64,000 nucleotides of DNA from Aeromonas sp051657805 (GCF_051657805.1 NZ_JBOFLJ010000011.1:1-64000); one strand, 5' to 3'. Shown: positions 45,047 through 53,818, numbered from the stretch's first letter. The notes: generated by a model not told the origin, from the letters alone. Program-made: numbers and translations.

Positions 45047-45535
45047 TTGCAGATTGAATTTAAAGAAATAAATCTGGAAAGAGACTTCGAGCTTTGTGTC
45101 GAAGCGCGCAGGGATGCCTATTTCTGCAGCTTCGATACTTATGATGGTTTTGCCGAATTTATCTCCGGCTATCGGGAACGCATCTTGGAACGGCAAGCAC
45201 AGACCGAGTGGTTTTACCGCCATATTTGGGTAGACGGCAAGATCGTCGGCCAATTGGAGTTTCGAAGCGTATCTGATGAACCCGAGACGGGCTATGTGCA
45301 ACTGATTTATCTGTTTCCCGAGTATCGGGGCACTGGCTTGGCCACCGAACTGCAGGCATATATCCGACACCAGTTGCGCATTACAGACTGCCAATGGGTA
45401 ATGCTTTCCGTCAGTCGTACCAACTTGCGGGCCATCAATCACTATCGCCGATTTGGCTGGGTATTCTTGCGCCCCAATCCGAAGCACGAAGAGACGGATT
45501 TTTATCGACTCAGACTGGATGCCTCCCTGTTATAA
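45047..45535 (+). CDS. GNAT acetyltransferase (TTG start)
   Basis: A 162-aa GNAT protein with the acetyl-CoA motif YVQLIYLFPEYRGTGLATELQ and a C-terminal VSRTNLRAINHYRRFGW. The start is TTG: a strong AGGAGG lies seven bases upstream, and no in-frame ATG exists nearby. Substrate unknown. Codon use is more AT-rich than in the recBCD genes before it, in line with the cassette that follows. Confidence 0.82.
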   Translation: MQIEFKEINLERDFELCVEARRDAYFCSFDTYDGFAEFISGYRERILERQAQTEWFYRHIWVDGKIVGQLEFRSVSDEPETGYVQLIYLFPEYRGTGLATELQAYIRHQLRITDCQWVMLSVSRTNLRAINHYRRFGWVFLRPNPKHEETDFYRLRLDASLL

Positions 45536-45606
45536 AGGGCAATAGGCGCGCCGCTTATTTAATTCTCATCTATAACGACAATGATATTGCCGCCCCTCAT
45601 CCCCAA

Positions 45607-45631
45607 CCCTTCTCCCGCAAGGGGAGAAGGG
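45607..45631. repeat. REP-like dispersed hairpin
   Basis: CCCTTCTCCC-GCAAG-GGGAGAAGGG lies inside a C-rich stretch (CCGCCCCTCATCCCC) of the type common as dispersed repeats in proteobacteria. Possibly a small intergenic repeat at the edge of the acquired segment. Confidence 0.5.
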
Positions 45632-45730
45632 AGAAATCCTGCTTCCGCCTTCCAATTACGCTTAGCCAATAGAATGCCACGCTGAACCAGCGTGAAAAAT
45701 ATCAGGTCTGCTTATTCCGGCCATAAAGAA

Positions 45731-45757
45731 TAAAGCCCCCGAGTCGGAGGCTTGTTT
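45731..45757 (-). terminator. Weak terminator after the alpha/beta hydrolase gene
   Basis: AAGCC(CC)CGAGTCGG(A)GGCTT hairpin with T/A tracts, 29 bp beyond the stop of the minus-strand hydrolase gene. The T run on the minus side is moderate (TTTATTCTTT). Confidence 0.5.
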
Positions 45758-45785
45758 TGATATCGCTCATAAATTAGCAGCGTAT

Positions 45786-46751
45786 TTATTTTTTCAAAAA
45801 TGGTAGTAACACTGTCATCAGCTGCTCCGGGCACTCTTCCGTTACAAAGTGACCGCATTCGCTGAGCATAGCGCCCTGCAAATTCACCGCTCTTCCCTGC
45901 ATCGTCTGCTGTGGTGCATCACGGGTGGCATGGTCTGCACCTATTGCCAGAACCGGCATCATCAACTTTTTCTCGGCCCGCTGTTTGTTCTGCTGAATGG
46001 TTTGCGGGATCGCCCGGTAATAGGCAAATCCTGCACGTAGCCCGCCCGGTGAAGAATAAGCATCGATATAGGTTTGTGCTGCGACGCGATCACGACGATA
46101 AGACCAGTGGTCAAAAATAAAATTCAGATATTCCCGTTCTTTACCGGCCGTCAGCATTTCCGGCAAGTCCTGTACCTGATTAAACATAAAATGCCAGAGG
46201 AAAATATTCTCCTGCGGATCGACAAAGATGGACGGCGCCGGCGCCAGACCCGGAATCACGGCCTCGGTTAATGCGATTCGTTTAATGTCCGCGGGATAGT
46301 CACTTGCCAGCGCATAACCCACCCACATGCCGATGTCGTGACCGACCACCGAATATTGTTTATGGCCCAGCTGATTCATCATCCTGTGCAATGTGGTTGC
46401 CACCGCCCCGGTATCATAACCCGTGGTCGGCCGTGCGGAATAACCGGTGCCCGGCGGATCAACCGCTATCGCCATATAGCCTTCGGCTGCGAGCCGGGTC
46501 ATCACATGACGCCATGCATACCAGGTCTGCGGCCAGCCCGGGATCAGTAACACGGGCTCCCCCTTTCCCACCGTCACGTAATGCATCTTCTGCCCCGCAA
46601 CGTCCACATACCGATGCTGAAAATCTGCCTCGTTAACCTGCGTTGTTGCCGATGTCGCTGCCGCGCCTTGTGCAGTTGCCGCGACGGCAGCGCCATGGAA
46701 TGGGAGCAGCATGACGGCTGCCAGCAATGCCCTGATGAGTGATGTGTTCAT
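45786..46751 (-). CDS. Exported alpha/beta hydrolase (epoxide-hydrolase-like)
   Basis: A 321-aa alpha/beta hydrolase with a Sec signal peptide (MNTSLIRALLAAVMLLPFHG, cleaved near AVAAT). Oxyanion motif IPGWPQTWYAWRHVM; nucleophile elbow VVGHDIGMW with Asp as nucleophile, the arrangement of epoxide hydrolases and haloalkane dehalogenases; catalytic His in LSECGHFVTEE. Tyr residues in the cap (FAYYRAIPQ) would fit an epoxide hydrolase. The start is set by MNTSLIR after GGAAAAGGT. It is divergent from a TetR regulator, whose operator-like sites lie between them. Confidence 0.86.
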   Translation of the reverse strand: MNTSLIRALLAAVMLLPFHGAAVAATAQGAAATSATTQVNEADFQHRYVDVAGQKMHYVTVGKGEPVLLIPGWPQTWYAWRHVMTRLAAEGYMAIAVDPPGTGYSARPTTGYDTGAVATTLHRMMNQLGHKQYSVVGHDIGMWVGYALASDYPADIKRIALTEAVIPGLAPAPSIFVDPQENIFLWHFMFNQVQDLPEMLTAGKEREYLNFIFDHWSYRRDRVAAQTYIDAYSSPGGLRAGFAYYRAIPQTIQQNKQRAEKKLMMPVLAIGADHATRDAPQQTMQGRAVNLQGAMLSECGHFVTEECPEQLMTVLLPFLKK

Positions 46752-46835
46752 ACCTTTTCCGTCTGAATGATTGATAAAAAATACCCGCAGCAGGCCCAAG
46801 ACAGAGCCTGTGTTAGCTGCGGCGGCACCTATTGT

Positions 46836-46849
46836 TTGTCGATCAACAG
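46836..46849. promoter_or_regulatory. TetR-type operator-like site 1
   Basis: TTGTCGATCAACAG, first of three near-identical semi-palindromes (consensus TTGTYRAYYRACAA) in the 211-bp gap between the hydrolase and TetR genes. Confidence 0.55.
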
Positions 46850-46877
46850 TGAATAGGTTAAGAGGGTCTCTCAATTT

Positions 46878-46891
46878 TTGTCAATCAACAA
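46878..46891. promoter_or_regulatory. TetR-type operator-like site 2
   Basis: TTGTCAATCAACAA, centred 42 bp (four helical turns) from site 1. Confidence 0.55.
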
Positions 46892-46902
46892 AAAATAATT
46901 CT

Positions 46903-46916
46903 TTGTTAGTCGACAA
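46903..46916. promoter_or_regulatory. TetR-type operator-like site 3
   Basis: TTGTTAGTCGACAA, the same motif in the opposite orientation, 47 bp before the TetR start. Confidence 0.55.
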
Positions 46917-46962
46917 TGAACTGGTAGCCTTTATCCGAGATGACTTATTCGGAGAGTGTGTT

Positions 46963-47571
46963 ATGGCTGGCAGACCAAGAGAGTTCGATCGTGAAGAGGC
47001 ATTGCGCAAAGCAAAGGAGGTGTTCTGGCAGCGTGGCTATGAAGGGACATCCCTGTCTGATCTGGTTGCCGCACTGGGGATTGCTTCTGCCCGTATTTAT
47101 GCCGCCTTCGGCTCAAAGGAGAATCTTTTCCGTGAGGCGATAGCGCATTATCTGGCCGAAGAAGGTGCTTTTGCAGACGCCGCCCTATCACAGCCGAACA
47201 CCCGCCAGGCTGTCAGGCAACTGCTTGTAAATGCAGTTGAAAACTACACCCGAGACGATAGGCCGCACGGTTGTATGGTGGTGTTGTCGCTGACCAACTA
47301 TGGCCGTGACAATGAAGAGATCATGGCATGGCTGGCCGGTTACCGCCGGGAGCGGATTGACGGCATGGTAGAACGCATCCGGCAGGGGGTTGAGTCCGGC
47401 GATCTGCCGGAAAACACCGATATCCAGGCGCTCGGGGATTATCTGGCGACCCTGTTTCACGGGATCTCCATCCAGGCCCGGGATGGTGTCAGCCGGGCGC
47501 GTCTGATGGCCATGACAGAGATCGCCATGCATACGTTCGATGCCATGACGATCCCGCCGGCCGCGCATTAA
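46963..47571 (+). CDS. TetR-family regulator
   Basis: A 202-aa TetR regulator. N-terminal HTH: REFDREEALRKAKEVFWQRG, YEGTSLSDLVAALGIASARI, YAAFGSKENLFREAIAHY. The C-terminal ligand domain includes HGCMVVLSLTNYG. It begins at ATG after GGAGAGTGTG. It likely controls itself, the divergent hydrolase and the SGNH gene 17 bp downstream, through the three upstream operator-like sites. Confidence 0.9.
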   Translation: MAGRPREFDREEALRKAKEVFWQRGYEGTSLSDLVAALGIASARIYAAFGSKENLFREAIAHYLAEEGAFADAALSQPNTRQAVRQLLVNAVENYTRDDRPHGCMVVLSLTNYGRDNEEIMAWLAGYRRERIDGMVERIRQGVESGDLPENTDIQALGDYLATLFHGISIQARDGVSRARLMAMTEIAMHTFDAMTIPPAAH

Positions 47572-47588
47572 TTTCAGGAGAATTTCTG

Positions 47589-48770
47589 ATGCCCTATTCA
47601 GTGCCTTCAGTCCTGCCAATGCGCGACGAATGGATATGCAGCTGGCTATCGACCTCTCAGCCTGCCTCAGGAGAGGCGTTTCCCTTTCCGTCGGACATAC
47701 CGGTCATTCATGGGGATCAGACACTCAGGCAGGCATTGCGCATCAGCCGGGGTGGCCAAAAGCTGCGGCTGATCTTCTCCAACCGTTATGGTGCGCAGCC
47801 GCTGGTCATGGGCGAGAGCTATATGTCCGTGCCTGATCTGTGCAGCGCCCTGCCTGTTACCTTTGACGGACAAATCGGGGCGACCATTCCTGCGGGGGGG
47901 ATTCTGTGCAGCGATGAAATTTCACTGCATATTCCGTCATTATCAGTGATCACTCTGCGGACCTATCTGCCGGAACCGATACCGGTCAATACCTTCCACT
48001 GGGATGCCCGTCATTTTTCGTTGCTTGAGCTGGGTAATCGGGCCATCAAGGAAGACGCCGGCGACGGTCAGAAAATCAGCTCCCGTTTTCTGGTTGAAAG
48101 TGTGCAGGTTCAACCGGAGTCTGCGGGCAGCACTCTGGTCGTTATCGGCGACTCTATGGTGGATGGTAACGGCGTGGACATGGACACCTATGGCCGCTGG
48201 ACGGATTTTTTGGCAGAGCGCTTTATTGCCGACAATATTGCCGTGGTGAATGCCGGGCAGTCGGGTTCCCGGTTACTGAAAGACGGTGTCGGCATCTCTG
48301 CCTTGTCACGTTTTGAGCGTGATGTGCTTGAGCAGCCCGGTGTCACCGCCTGTATCGTGCAGGTCGGGCTGAATGATATCGGCTTGGCGGGTACGGCACT
48401 GGATCCGGAACATCCGCTGCCGTCGGCAGCAGAGCTTATCAACGGCTATCGGCAATTACTGGCGATGGCGCGGGAATACCATATCCGCATGACAGGTGTA
48501 ACCCTGGTACCGCTACGGGGAACCGGTGAGTATGGCATTGAGGGCTTTTATCAGCCTGAAAAAGAGGTTGTCCGGCAGGAGGTGAATCACTGGATGCGCA
48601 CCAGCGGGGAGTTTGATGTTGTTATTGACAGCGATCTGCTGGTACGGGATCCGGAATGCATTTCGCAGCTCAGCGCGCAATATGATTCCGGGGATCACCT
48701 TCATCTCAATCATGCAGGGCATCTGCGGGTCGCGCAGTCAATTCCGCTGGCCGTGATCCGGGCTGATTGA
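47589..48770 (+). CDS. SGNH/GDSL-type hydrolase
   Basis: A 393-aa esterase-like protein. The N-terminal half (about 1-165) is a beta-rich domain common in GDSL hydrolases with a carbohydrate-esterase-like layout (FPSDIPVIHGDQTLRQALRI). The SGNH core has block I VVIGDSMVDGNG (Ser), block II NAGQSGSRLL (Gly), block III VQVGLNDIGLAG (Asn) and block V DHLHLNHAGHL (Asp/His). No signal peptide. The ATG follows AGGAGAATTTCTG. Substrate unknown; the set may be an imported catabolic cassette. Confidence 0.85.
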   Translation: MPYSVPSVLPMRDEWICSWLSTSQPASGEAFPFPSDIPVIHGDQTLRQALRISRGGQKLRLIFSNRYGAQPLVMGESYMSVPDLCSALPVTFDGQIGATIPAGGILCSDEISLHIPSLSVITLRTYLPEPIPVNTFHWDARHFSLLELGNRAIKEDAGDGQKISSRFLVESVQVQPESAGSTLVVIGDSMVDGNGVDMDTYGRWTDFLAERFIADNIAVVNAGQSGSRLLKDGVGISALSRFERDVLEQPGVTACIVQVGLNDIGLAGTALDPEHPLPSAAELINGYRQLLAMAREYHIRMTGVTLVPLRGTGEYGIEGFYQPEKEVVRQEVNHWMRTSGEFDVVIDSDLLVRDPECISQLSAQYDSGDHLHLNHAGHLRVAQSIPLAVIRAD

Positions 48771-48797
48771 CGGCTTTTTTCTCGGTGGAATCCAACG

Positions 48798-48815
48798 CCC
48801 CGCTATTTCGCGGGG
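48798..48815 (+). terminator. Hairpin after the SGNH gene
   Basis: CCCCGC-TATTTC-GCGGGG, 27 bp after the stop; no T run, so only a possible terminator. Confidence 0.4.
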
Positions 48816-48934
48816 TGCTACAACTCAGCACTAAGCCGCTATATCCATCTACCCAGGCCGTATCATTTTTCAATCTATATTGATGCCGCTATCCGGGAGC
48901 GGCGTCGAGGATCCATCCAGGCCGTTGTCTGTAC

Positions 48935-49207
48935 TTAGGCTGCGCATACAGGGAGTACTTTGCCGAACCCGTGTCTGCCACTGCAGGAGGCGATGAGCTC
49001 CCACACTACGGATAAGCCGAAAGCGCTAACCGGGCAGCCAGCCTGTTCTTTGGCCCACTTGTGTCGATTCCATGGGTCATGCGGTAGGTTCCATTCGGTT
49101 TCCTTCAGGGGCGGGGAAGGTGCTCTCGTCATAGCTATTACGGGTCCAACTGGGGTCTCCAGGTGTTTGACTTCGGCGCTTTTGAGCTGCTTGAGGTGGG
49201 CGGTCAT
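48935..49207 (-). CDS. Possible 90-aa protein of unknown function
   Basis: A frame beginning MTAHLKQLKSAEVKHLETP has a strong ribosome site (GGAGGGGGGAGAAA) directly before its ATG, and contains HDPWNRHKWAKEQAG. I do not recognise it. Against a real gene: the C-terminal half is poorly protein-like and its surroundings are otherwise non-coding. It could be the remnant of an acquired element. Confidence 0.35.
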   Translation of the reverse strand: MTAHLKQLKSAEVKHLETPVGPVIAMTRAPSPPLKETEWNLPHDPWNRHKWAKEQAGCPVSAFGLSVVWELIASCSGRHGFGKVLPVCAA

Positions 49208-49404
49208 TTTCTCCCCCCTCCACACTGCCGAGGGTAATGCGAGATAAGCCTGCCTTTGCTGCTAGAGGGAAATGCGAGTCGGCGATCGAAGCGAGCTGAA
49301 CCCGCACGGAGTGTGAGCCATGATCCTAGTGGGGCCAAGGCTTCTACACTCAATGCCAGGCCTGCTACCGGATGGGGGCTGCGAGAGGACAAGGATGGTC
49401 TGTT

Positions 49405-50406
49405 ATGGAACAAGAGACGGGTGGGATAAGGATCTCGGATCTCAATGAGGCCGTGGTACACGGCATTCTCGAGGTGATCAGCGAAGGGATCTGGGATTGG
49501 AATGCCAACACGGGGTTCGTCTACCGCAATGCCGGCTGGTATCTGATGCTGGGATACGATCCCCACTCCCTGGACAACACTGTGTTCACCTGGGAGAGCG
49601 TCATCCACCCCGACGATCTGGCTCATGTCATGACCTGCTTCGATGCCTGCCTGAACGGCAAGGCCTCCGACTACAGGGCCGAGTATCGTTGCCGCTGCCG
49701 CAATGGGGAGTACCGCTGGATTGAGGATTCCGGTCGCATCATAGGGCTCAACCCGGATGGTTCGGTGGCCCGGATGATAGGGGCCCATCGGGACATTCAT
49801 GCCCAACGTGAACTCTGTGTGCGGCTGGAGCGGCAAAACCGCAGCCTGGAACAGCAGGTCGCCGAGCGCACCGCCGAGCTGGAGCGCCTCAACCGGGCGT
49901 TGCAGCATCAGGTGGAGGAGAATCGTCGACTGGCGGAGACGGACGTGCTGACGGGCGCCGCCAGCCGCTATCGGCTGGAGCAGGCGATCCGGCTGGAGCA
50001 CGAGCGGGCAAGGCGCTTCCACGAGCCCTTCTCCGTGATCGCCATGGACGTGGATGACTTCAAGCAGATCAATGACAACCATGGTCACGGGGTGGGTGAT
50101 CAGACCCTGATCGACATAGTCCGGGTGGCCCGGAGCGGGATCCGCGAGATCGATCTGCTCGCCCGCTGGGGTGGCGACGAGTTCATGTTGATCCTGCCCA
50201 ATACCCGACTGGCGGATGCCCTGCTGGTGGCCGAGAAGCTGCGCCTGCGACTCGGGCATCTGCGGGTGATGGAGCGGGATCCCGTCACCCTGAGCTTCGG
50301 GCTGGTCGAATCCCAATCCGACGAGGCCCTGACGCAACTGATGGCGAGGGTGGACGGGGCGCTCTACCGGGCCAAGCTGGCGGGCAAGGATCGGCTCTGT
50401 GGCTAG
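49405..50406 (+). CDS. PAS-GGDEF diguanylate cyclase with I-site
   Basis: A 333-aa soluble cyclase. A PAS_3-type domain (about 15-130: SEGIWDWNANTG, WESVIHPDDLAHVM, RNGEYRWIEDSGRII) is followed by a coiled coil (about 138-180: LERQNRSLEQQVAERTAELE) and a GGDEF domain (about 178-330) with RWGGDEF. An RxxD inhibitory site (REID) lies exactly five residues before GGDEF, so product feedback is expected. The start MEQETGG is used over an upstream in-frame ATG. Confidence 0.9.
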   Translation: MEQETGGIRISDLNEAVVHGILEVISEGIWDWNANTGFVYRNAGWYLMLGYDPHSLDNTVFTWESVIHPDDLAHVMTCFDACLNGKASDYRAEYRCRCRNGEYRWIEDSGRIIGLNPDGSVARMIGAHRDIHAQRELCVRLERQNRSLEQQVAERTAELERLNRALQHQVEENRRLAETDVLTGAASRYRLEQAIRLEHERARRFHEPFSVIAMDVDDFKQINDNHGHGVGDQTLIDIVRVARSGIREIDLLARWGGDEFMLILPNTRLADALLVAEKLRLRLGHLRVMERDPVTLSFGLVESQSDEALTQLMARVDGALYRAKLAGKDRLCG

Positions 50407-50538
50407 GAACAGGGCGGGCTGAGGACCGCCATGGTGGCGATGCCCCCCCGGATGCGGCTTGACCAAGGTATCGACTTGACGCCGCCCCCACTCGCTGGTC
50501 TGATGCGCGCTCTTTTCATACCTGTGAGATGTATCTTG

Positions 50539-50958
50539 ATGAAGAAGTGCCTCCTGATTGCCCTGACCGCAATGCCGCTGTTTGCCCACGCCGGCCTGAT
50601 GGACTCCCTGACCGATACCGTGACCAGCAGCCTGACCAGCAGCGCCAAGGAGATGGCCGGTAGCGCCATGGACGACGCCACCAATGCCGCGGTCAAGCGC
50701 GCCCTGGACATCAAGGAAGGCGGCTCCAACAAGGAGGCCATCAAGGCCAAGCTGGGAGCCCCGCTGAGCACCCAGACCGAAGCCGGTCTGGAAGTCTGGA
50801 CCTATGATCTGGGCGCCCTGAACAAGGTATCCCCCATGCTGGCGGAGACCTCCAAGACCCTGTTCAAGGATGCGGAAGTGGCCCAGAAGACGGTGGTCAT
50901 CAAGTTCGAAGGGGAGACCGTCAAGACCCTGAACCTGGCCGACAAGGCCAAGGCATAA
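50539..50958 (+). CDS. Small exported protein, unknown function
   Basis: A 139-aa exported protein with signal peptide MKKCLLIALTAMPLFAHAG. The middle is amphipathic (DSLTDTVTSSLTSSAKEMAG), and the C-terminal half has IKAKLGAPLSTQTEAGLEVW then TYDLG, resembling the short BamE/SmpA-like fold. Function unknown. The ribosome site is weak. Confidence 0.7.
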   Translation: MKKCLLIALTAMPLFAHAGLMDSLTDTVTSSLTSSAKEMAGSAMDDATNAAVKRALDIKEGGSNKEAIKAKLGAPLSTQTEAGLEVWTYDLGALNKVSPMLAETSKTLFKDAEVAQKTVVIKFEGETVKTLNLADKAKA

Positions 50959-50980
50959 GTCTGATTGACGATACGAAGCA

Positions 50981-51001
50981 GGGGCCTGATGGCCCCTTTT
51001 T
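50981..51001 (+). terminator. Terminator after the small exported protein
   Basis: GGGGCC-TGAT-GGCCCC followed by five T. Confidence 0.88.
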
Positions 51002-51052
51002 GCTGGGTGGCGTTCACCGCCGACCCCGTTGTGTGGGGCGGCAGAAACGACA

Positions 51053-51074
51053 GAGGGTGGCCTGGGCCACCCTC
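51053..51074. terminator. Hairpin near the periplasmic Met/His-rich gene
   Basis: GAGGGTGGCC-TG-GGCCACCCTC, a perfect 10-bp stem just beyond the stop of the minus-strand gene; T tract absent on that side. Confidence 0.5.
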
Positions 51075-51092
51075 GTTGGTTGTCGAAGAGAC

Positions 51093-51434
51093 TTATTTGT
51101 TCGCTTCGGCAAACTGCTTCATCACCTCGGCGTGTTTGGTCATGCCGTCGGCGCGCAGCTCCAGATTCTTCACGAACTCGGCTTTCTTGGCCGGATCTTC
51201 AATCTTGTCGTAGCGCTGCTGCAGGTGAGCCTGGATCTGCTCCGGGGTCATGTTCTGCATGCGGGCCATCTTGTCGTGGCGGCCACCGTGGTGCTTGCCA
51301 TCCTTCATGGGGCAGTCGCTCATCATGGGGGTGCCCGGCTGAGCGGTACTCACGGCTTCGCTGGCGGCGTAGGCGCCGAGCGGCAGGCCGAGGATCAGGG
51401 TGGCGGTCAGCAGGGTCTTGGTCAGCTTTTTCAT
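51093..51434 (-). CDS. Met/His-rich periplasmic protein, Spy/CpxP-like
   Basis: A 113-aa exported protein (signal about 1-23, ending AYAAS). The mature part has DCPMKDGKHHGGRHDKMARM, rich in Met and His, then MTPEQIQAHLQQRYDKI, which resembles the LTxxQ motif of Spy/CpxP proteins. A role in metal binding or envelope-stress chaperoning is likely but unproven. It is divergent from the two-component genes, an arrangement seen for cpxP-cpxRA. Ribosome site GGAGTTACCC. Confidence 0.75.
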   Translation of the reverse strand: MKKLTKTLLTATLILGLPLGAYAASEAVSTAQPGTPMMSDCPMKDGKHHGGRHDKMARMQNMTPEQIQAHLQQRYDKIEDPAKKAEFVKNLELRADGMTKHAEVMKQFAEANK

Positions 51435-51630
51435 GGGTAACTCCTTTCGGATGAATATGGGATTCGGCTCGTTCGCCTTGGTACTCAGTAAACACCGAGG
51501 AAGTGTCTGAAATTTGCCAGTTGAGGCCTATTTTGTAGCAGAGTGTGGCATCTTGGCGCTACGGCACACTTTGACATAATCCGCCCGGTTGATTTTCGTA
51601 TAATCGCTCCAGCTCGAACATGGGAGAACA

Positions 51631-52356
51631 ATGATGAACCAAGGCAGCCCTCATATCCTGGTGGTGGATGACCACAGCGAGATCCGCGATCTGCTCAAGC
51701 GCTTTCTGGAACAGCACGGGATGCGGGTCAGCTGTGCCCGCGACGGCAAGGAGATGAAGCGCCTGCTGGAGGAGCGGGAATTCGACCTGCTGGTGCTGGA
51801 CCTGATGATGCCGGGGGAGGATGGACTGACCCTGTGCCGCGAGCTGAGGGTGAAATCCAGCCTGCCCATCATCATGCTCACCGCCATGGGGGAGGAGACG
51901 GACCGCATCATAGGGCTGGAGATGGGGGCCGATGACTACCTCGCCAAGCCGTTCAACCCCCGCGAGCTGCTGGCGAGGATCAAGGCAGTGATGCGCCGCA
52001 CCCAGGCCGAGCCGCAATCCGCCCCTGAGGCCCTGACCCGGGATCTGCGCTTCGATCGCTGGCTGCTGGACATCCATCGCCGGGAGTTGGTAGATGAAGA
52101 GGGGGTGGGGATGAGCCTCTCCACCGCCGAGTTCGATCTGCTGAAGGTGTTCCTCGAGCGTCCCCAGCGGGTGCTGAGTCGGGATCAACTGCTGGATCTG
52201 GCCCGCGGCCGGGAGGCGGTGGCCTTCGATCGCGCCATCGACACCCTGGTGAGCCGGCTGCGGCGCAAGCTGGAGCGGGATCCCAAGAACCCCGAGCTCA
52301 TCAAGACCATCTGGGGTGGTGGCTACCTGTTCGCCGCCGACGTGACCCAGGAGTAA
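51631..52356 (+). CDS. OmpR-family response regulator
   Basis: A 241-aa DNA-binding response regulator. Receiver about 7-120 with phospho-acceptor D57 (LLVLDLMMPG), acidic pocket VVDD near residue 11 and K in LAKPFNPRELLARI. Winged HTH about 140-238 ending LERDPKNPELIKTIWGGGYLFA. The pair is closest in layout to OmpR/RstA. The histidine kinase gene begins 3 bp after its stop, so they form one operon. Confidence 0.93.
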   Translation: MMNQGSPHILVVDDHSEIRDLLKRFLEQHGMRVSCARDGKEMKRLLEEREFDLLVLDLMMPGEDGLTLCRELRVKSSLPIIMLTAMGEETDRIIGLEMGADDYLAKPFNPRELLARIKAVMRRTQAEPQSAPEALTRDLRFDRWLLDIHRRELVDEEGVGMSLSTAEFDLLKVFLERPQRVLSRDQLLDLARGREAVAFDRAIDTLVSRLRRKLERDPKNPELIKTIWGGGYLFAADVTQE

Positions 52357-52359
52357 AGG

Positions 52360-53751
52360 GTGAGTACGTTCAAGAAATTTTTTTCCCGGCTGTGGCCCAA
52401 GGGGCTGACCGGCCAGATCGTGCTGGTGGCCCTGGCCGGGCTGGTGTTGATCCAGTTGCTCAGCATCCAGATCTATCGTTCCGACCGGGAAGAGGCCCTC
52501 GGCTACGTCAACAGCCGCAACGCCATGCAGCGCATCATCTCTGTAGTGCGCCTGCTCACCCTGTCTCCCCCCTCCCTCTATCACGAGATCCTCAAGGCGA
52601 GCCGCAGCGAGACCCTGTTGCTGCGCCTCTCCGACGAGCCGCTGCAACCGGACAACCGCAGCCCCCGCTTCGAGAAGCTGGTGCGGGCCAAGCTGGACTA
52701 TCCGCCCCAGCTGGCGGTGGAGATCAGCGCCGAGCTCAAGCAGGAGTTCCAGCGCAGCCAGGCCTGGCGTCATCATAACCGCATGATGAAGGATCGCAGC
52801 GGCATGCCGCCGCCCCAGGACATGCGGCTCTACGGTTCCATCCAGCTGCCCAATGGCGGTTGGCTGCAATTCAGCTCCCTGGTGGACAAGGAGTCGGCGA
52901 GCTGGTCCTGGCAGACCACCCTCAACCTGCTGCTGGTGGCGAGCCTGGTGATCGGCCTGATGATCTGGCTGTTCCGCCGCGCCACCCAACCGCTCAAGCA
53001 GTTGGCGGCCAACGCGGATCGGCTGGGGCGAGGAGAGGACATAGAGCCGCTGCGGGAAGCCGGGCCGACGGAGATCCGCGAGTCTATCCAGGCCTTCAAC
53101 CGGATGCACACCCGGCTCGATCGCTTCGTGCAGGACAGGACCCGCATGCTGGCCGCCATTTCCCACGACCTGCGCACCCCCATCACCAGCCTGCGGCTGC
53201 GCAGCGAGTTTCTGGCGGATGGGGAGGACAAGGAGCGCTTCCAGCAGACCCTGCAGCAGATGGAGCAGATGCTGGCGGCGACCCTGAGCTTCGCCCGGGA
53301 GGAGGGGCTGCAGGAGGCGACCCGGGAGCTGGATCTGGTGAGCCTGCTGGAAAGCCTGTGTGACGACTATGCGGACACGGGCCAGCCGGTCACCTGCCTG
53401 GCCGAGGGCAAGCAGGTCTACGCCTGCCGTGCCAACACCCTGCGCCGGGTGCTGCAGAACCTCATCGGCAACGCCATCAAGTATGCGGGCAGCGCCGAGG
53501 TCTCCCTCGAGCGCACCGACAGCGAGCTGCTGATCCGGGTCTGCGATCGGGGGCCCGGCATAGATCCGGGCCAGCTGGAGGAGGTGTTCAAGCCCTTCGT
53601 GCGCCTCGACGGGGCTCGCAATACGGAGTCCGGCAGCGTGGGGCTGGGGCTCGCCATCGCCCGCACCCTGGTGCACCAGCATGGCGGGGAGCTGACCCTG
53701 CACAATAGAGACGGCGGTGGGCTGGAGGCGAGGATCCGCCTGCCATTGTGA
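52360..53751 (+). CDS. Sensor histidine kinase (EnvZ-type)
   Basis: A 463-aa inner-membrane kinase starting with GTG after AAAGG. Two spans (about 18-38 and 185-207) bracket a periplasmic sensor of about 145 aa. HAMP follows (about 205-258), then HisKA with H269 (AAISHDLRTPITSL) and a Bergerat ATPase (NLIGNAIKYAG, DRGPGIDPGQLEEVFKPFVR, GSVGLGLAIA). Partner of the regulator immediately upstream. Confidence 0.93.
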   Translation: MSTFKKFFSRLWPKGLTGQIVLVALAGLVLIQLLSIQIYRSDREEALGYVNSRNAMQRIISVVRLLTLSPPSLYHEILKASRSETLLLRLSDEPLQPDNRSPRFEKLVRAKLDYPPQLAVEISAELKQEFQRSQAWRHHNRMMKDRSGMPPPQDMRLYGSIQLPNGGWLQFSSLVDKESASWSWQTTLNLLLVASLVIGLMIWLFRRATQPLKQLAANADRLGRGEDIEPLREAGPTEIRESIQAFNRMHTRLDRFVQDRTRMLAAISHDLRTPITSLRLRSEFLADGEDKERFQQTLQQMEQMLAATLSFAREEGLQEATRELDLVSLLESLCDDYADTGQPVTCLAEGKQVYACRANTLRRVLQNLIGNAIKYAGSAEVSLERTDSELLIRVCDRGPGIDPGQLEEVFKPFVRLDGARNTESGSVGLGLAIARTLVHQHGGELTLHNRDGGGLEARIRLPL

Positions 53752-53765
53752 AGACGGATGGTGAA

Positions 53766-53795
53766 AAAGAGGGCGTCCAGGGCGCCCTCTTTATT
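53766..53795. terminator. Bidirectional terminator, sensor kinase / TonB receptor
   Basis: AAAGAGGGCG-TCCAGGG-CGCCCTCTTT followed by ATTT; both convergent genes end near it. Confidence 0.88.
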
Positions 53796-53818
53796 TATCG
53801 CTGTGGCGGCGCTGGTCA

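Noticed and set aside
45540..49400. Prophage or insertion sequence at the acquired cassette
   Set aside because: No transposase, integrase, terminal inverted repeats or target duplication could be seen; only base composition and content suggest transfer.
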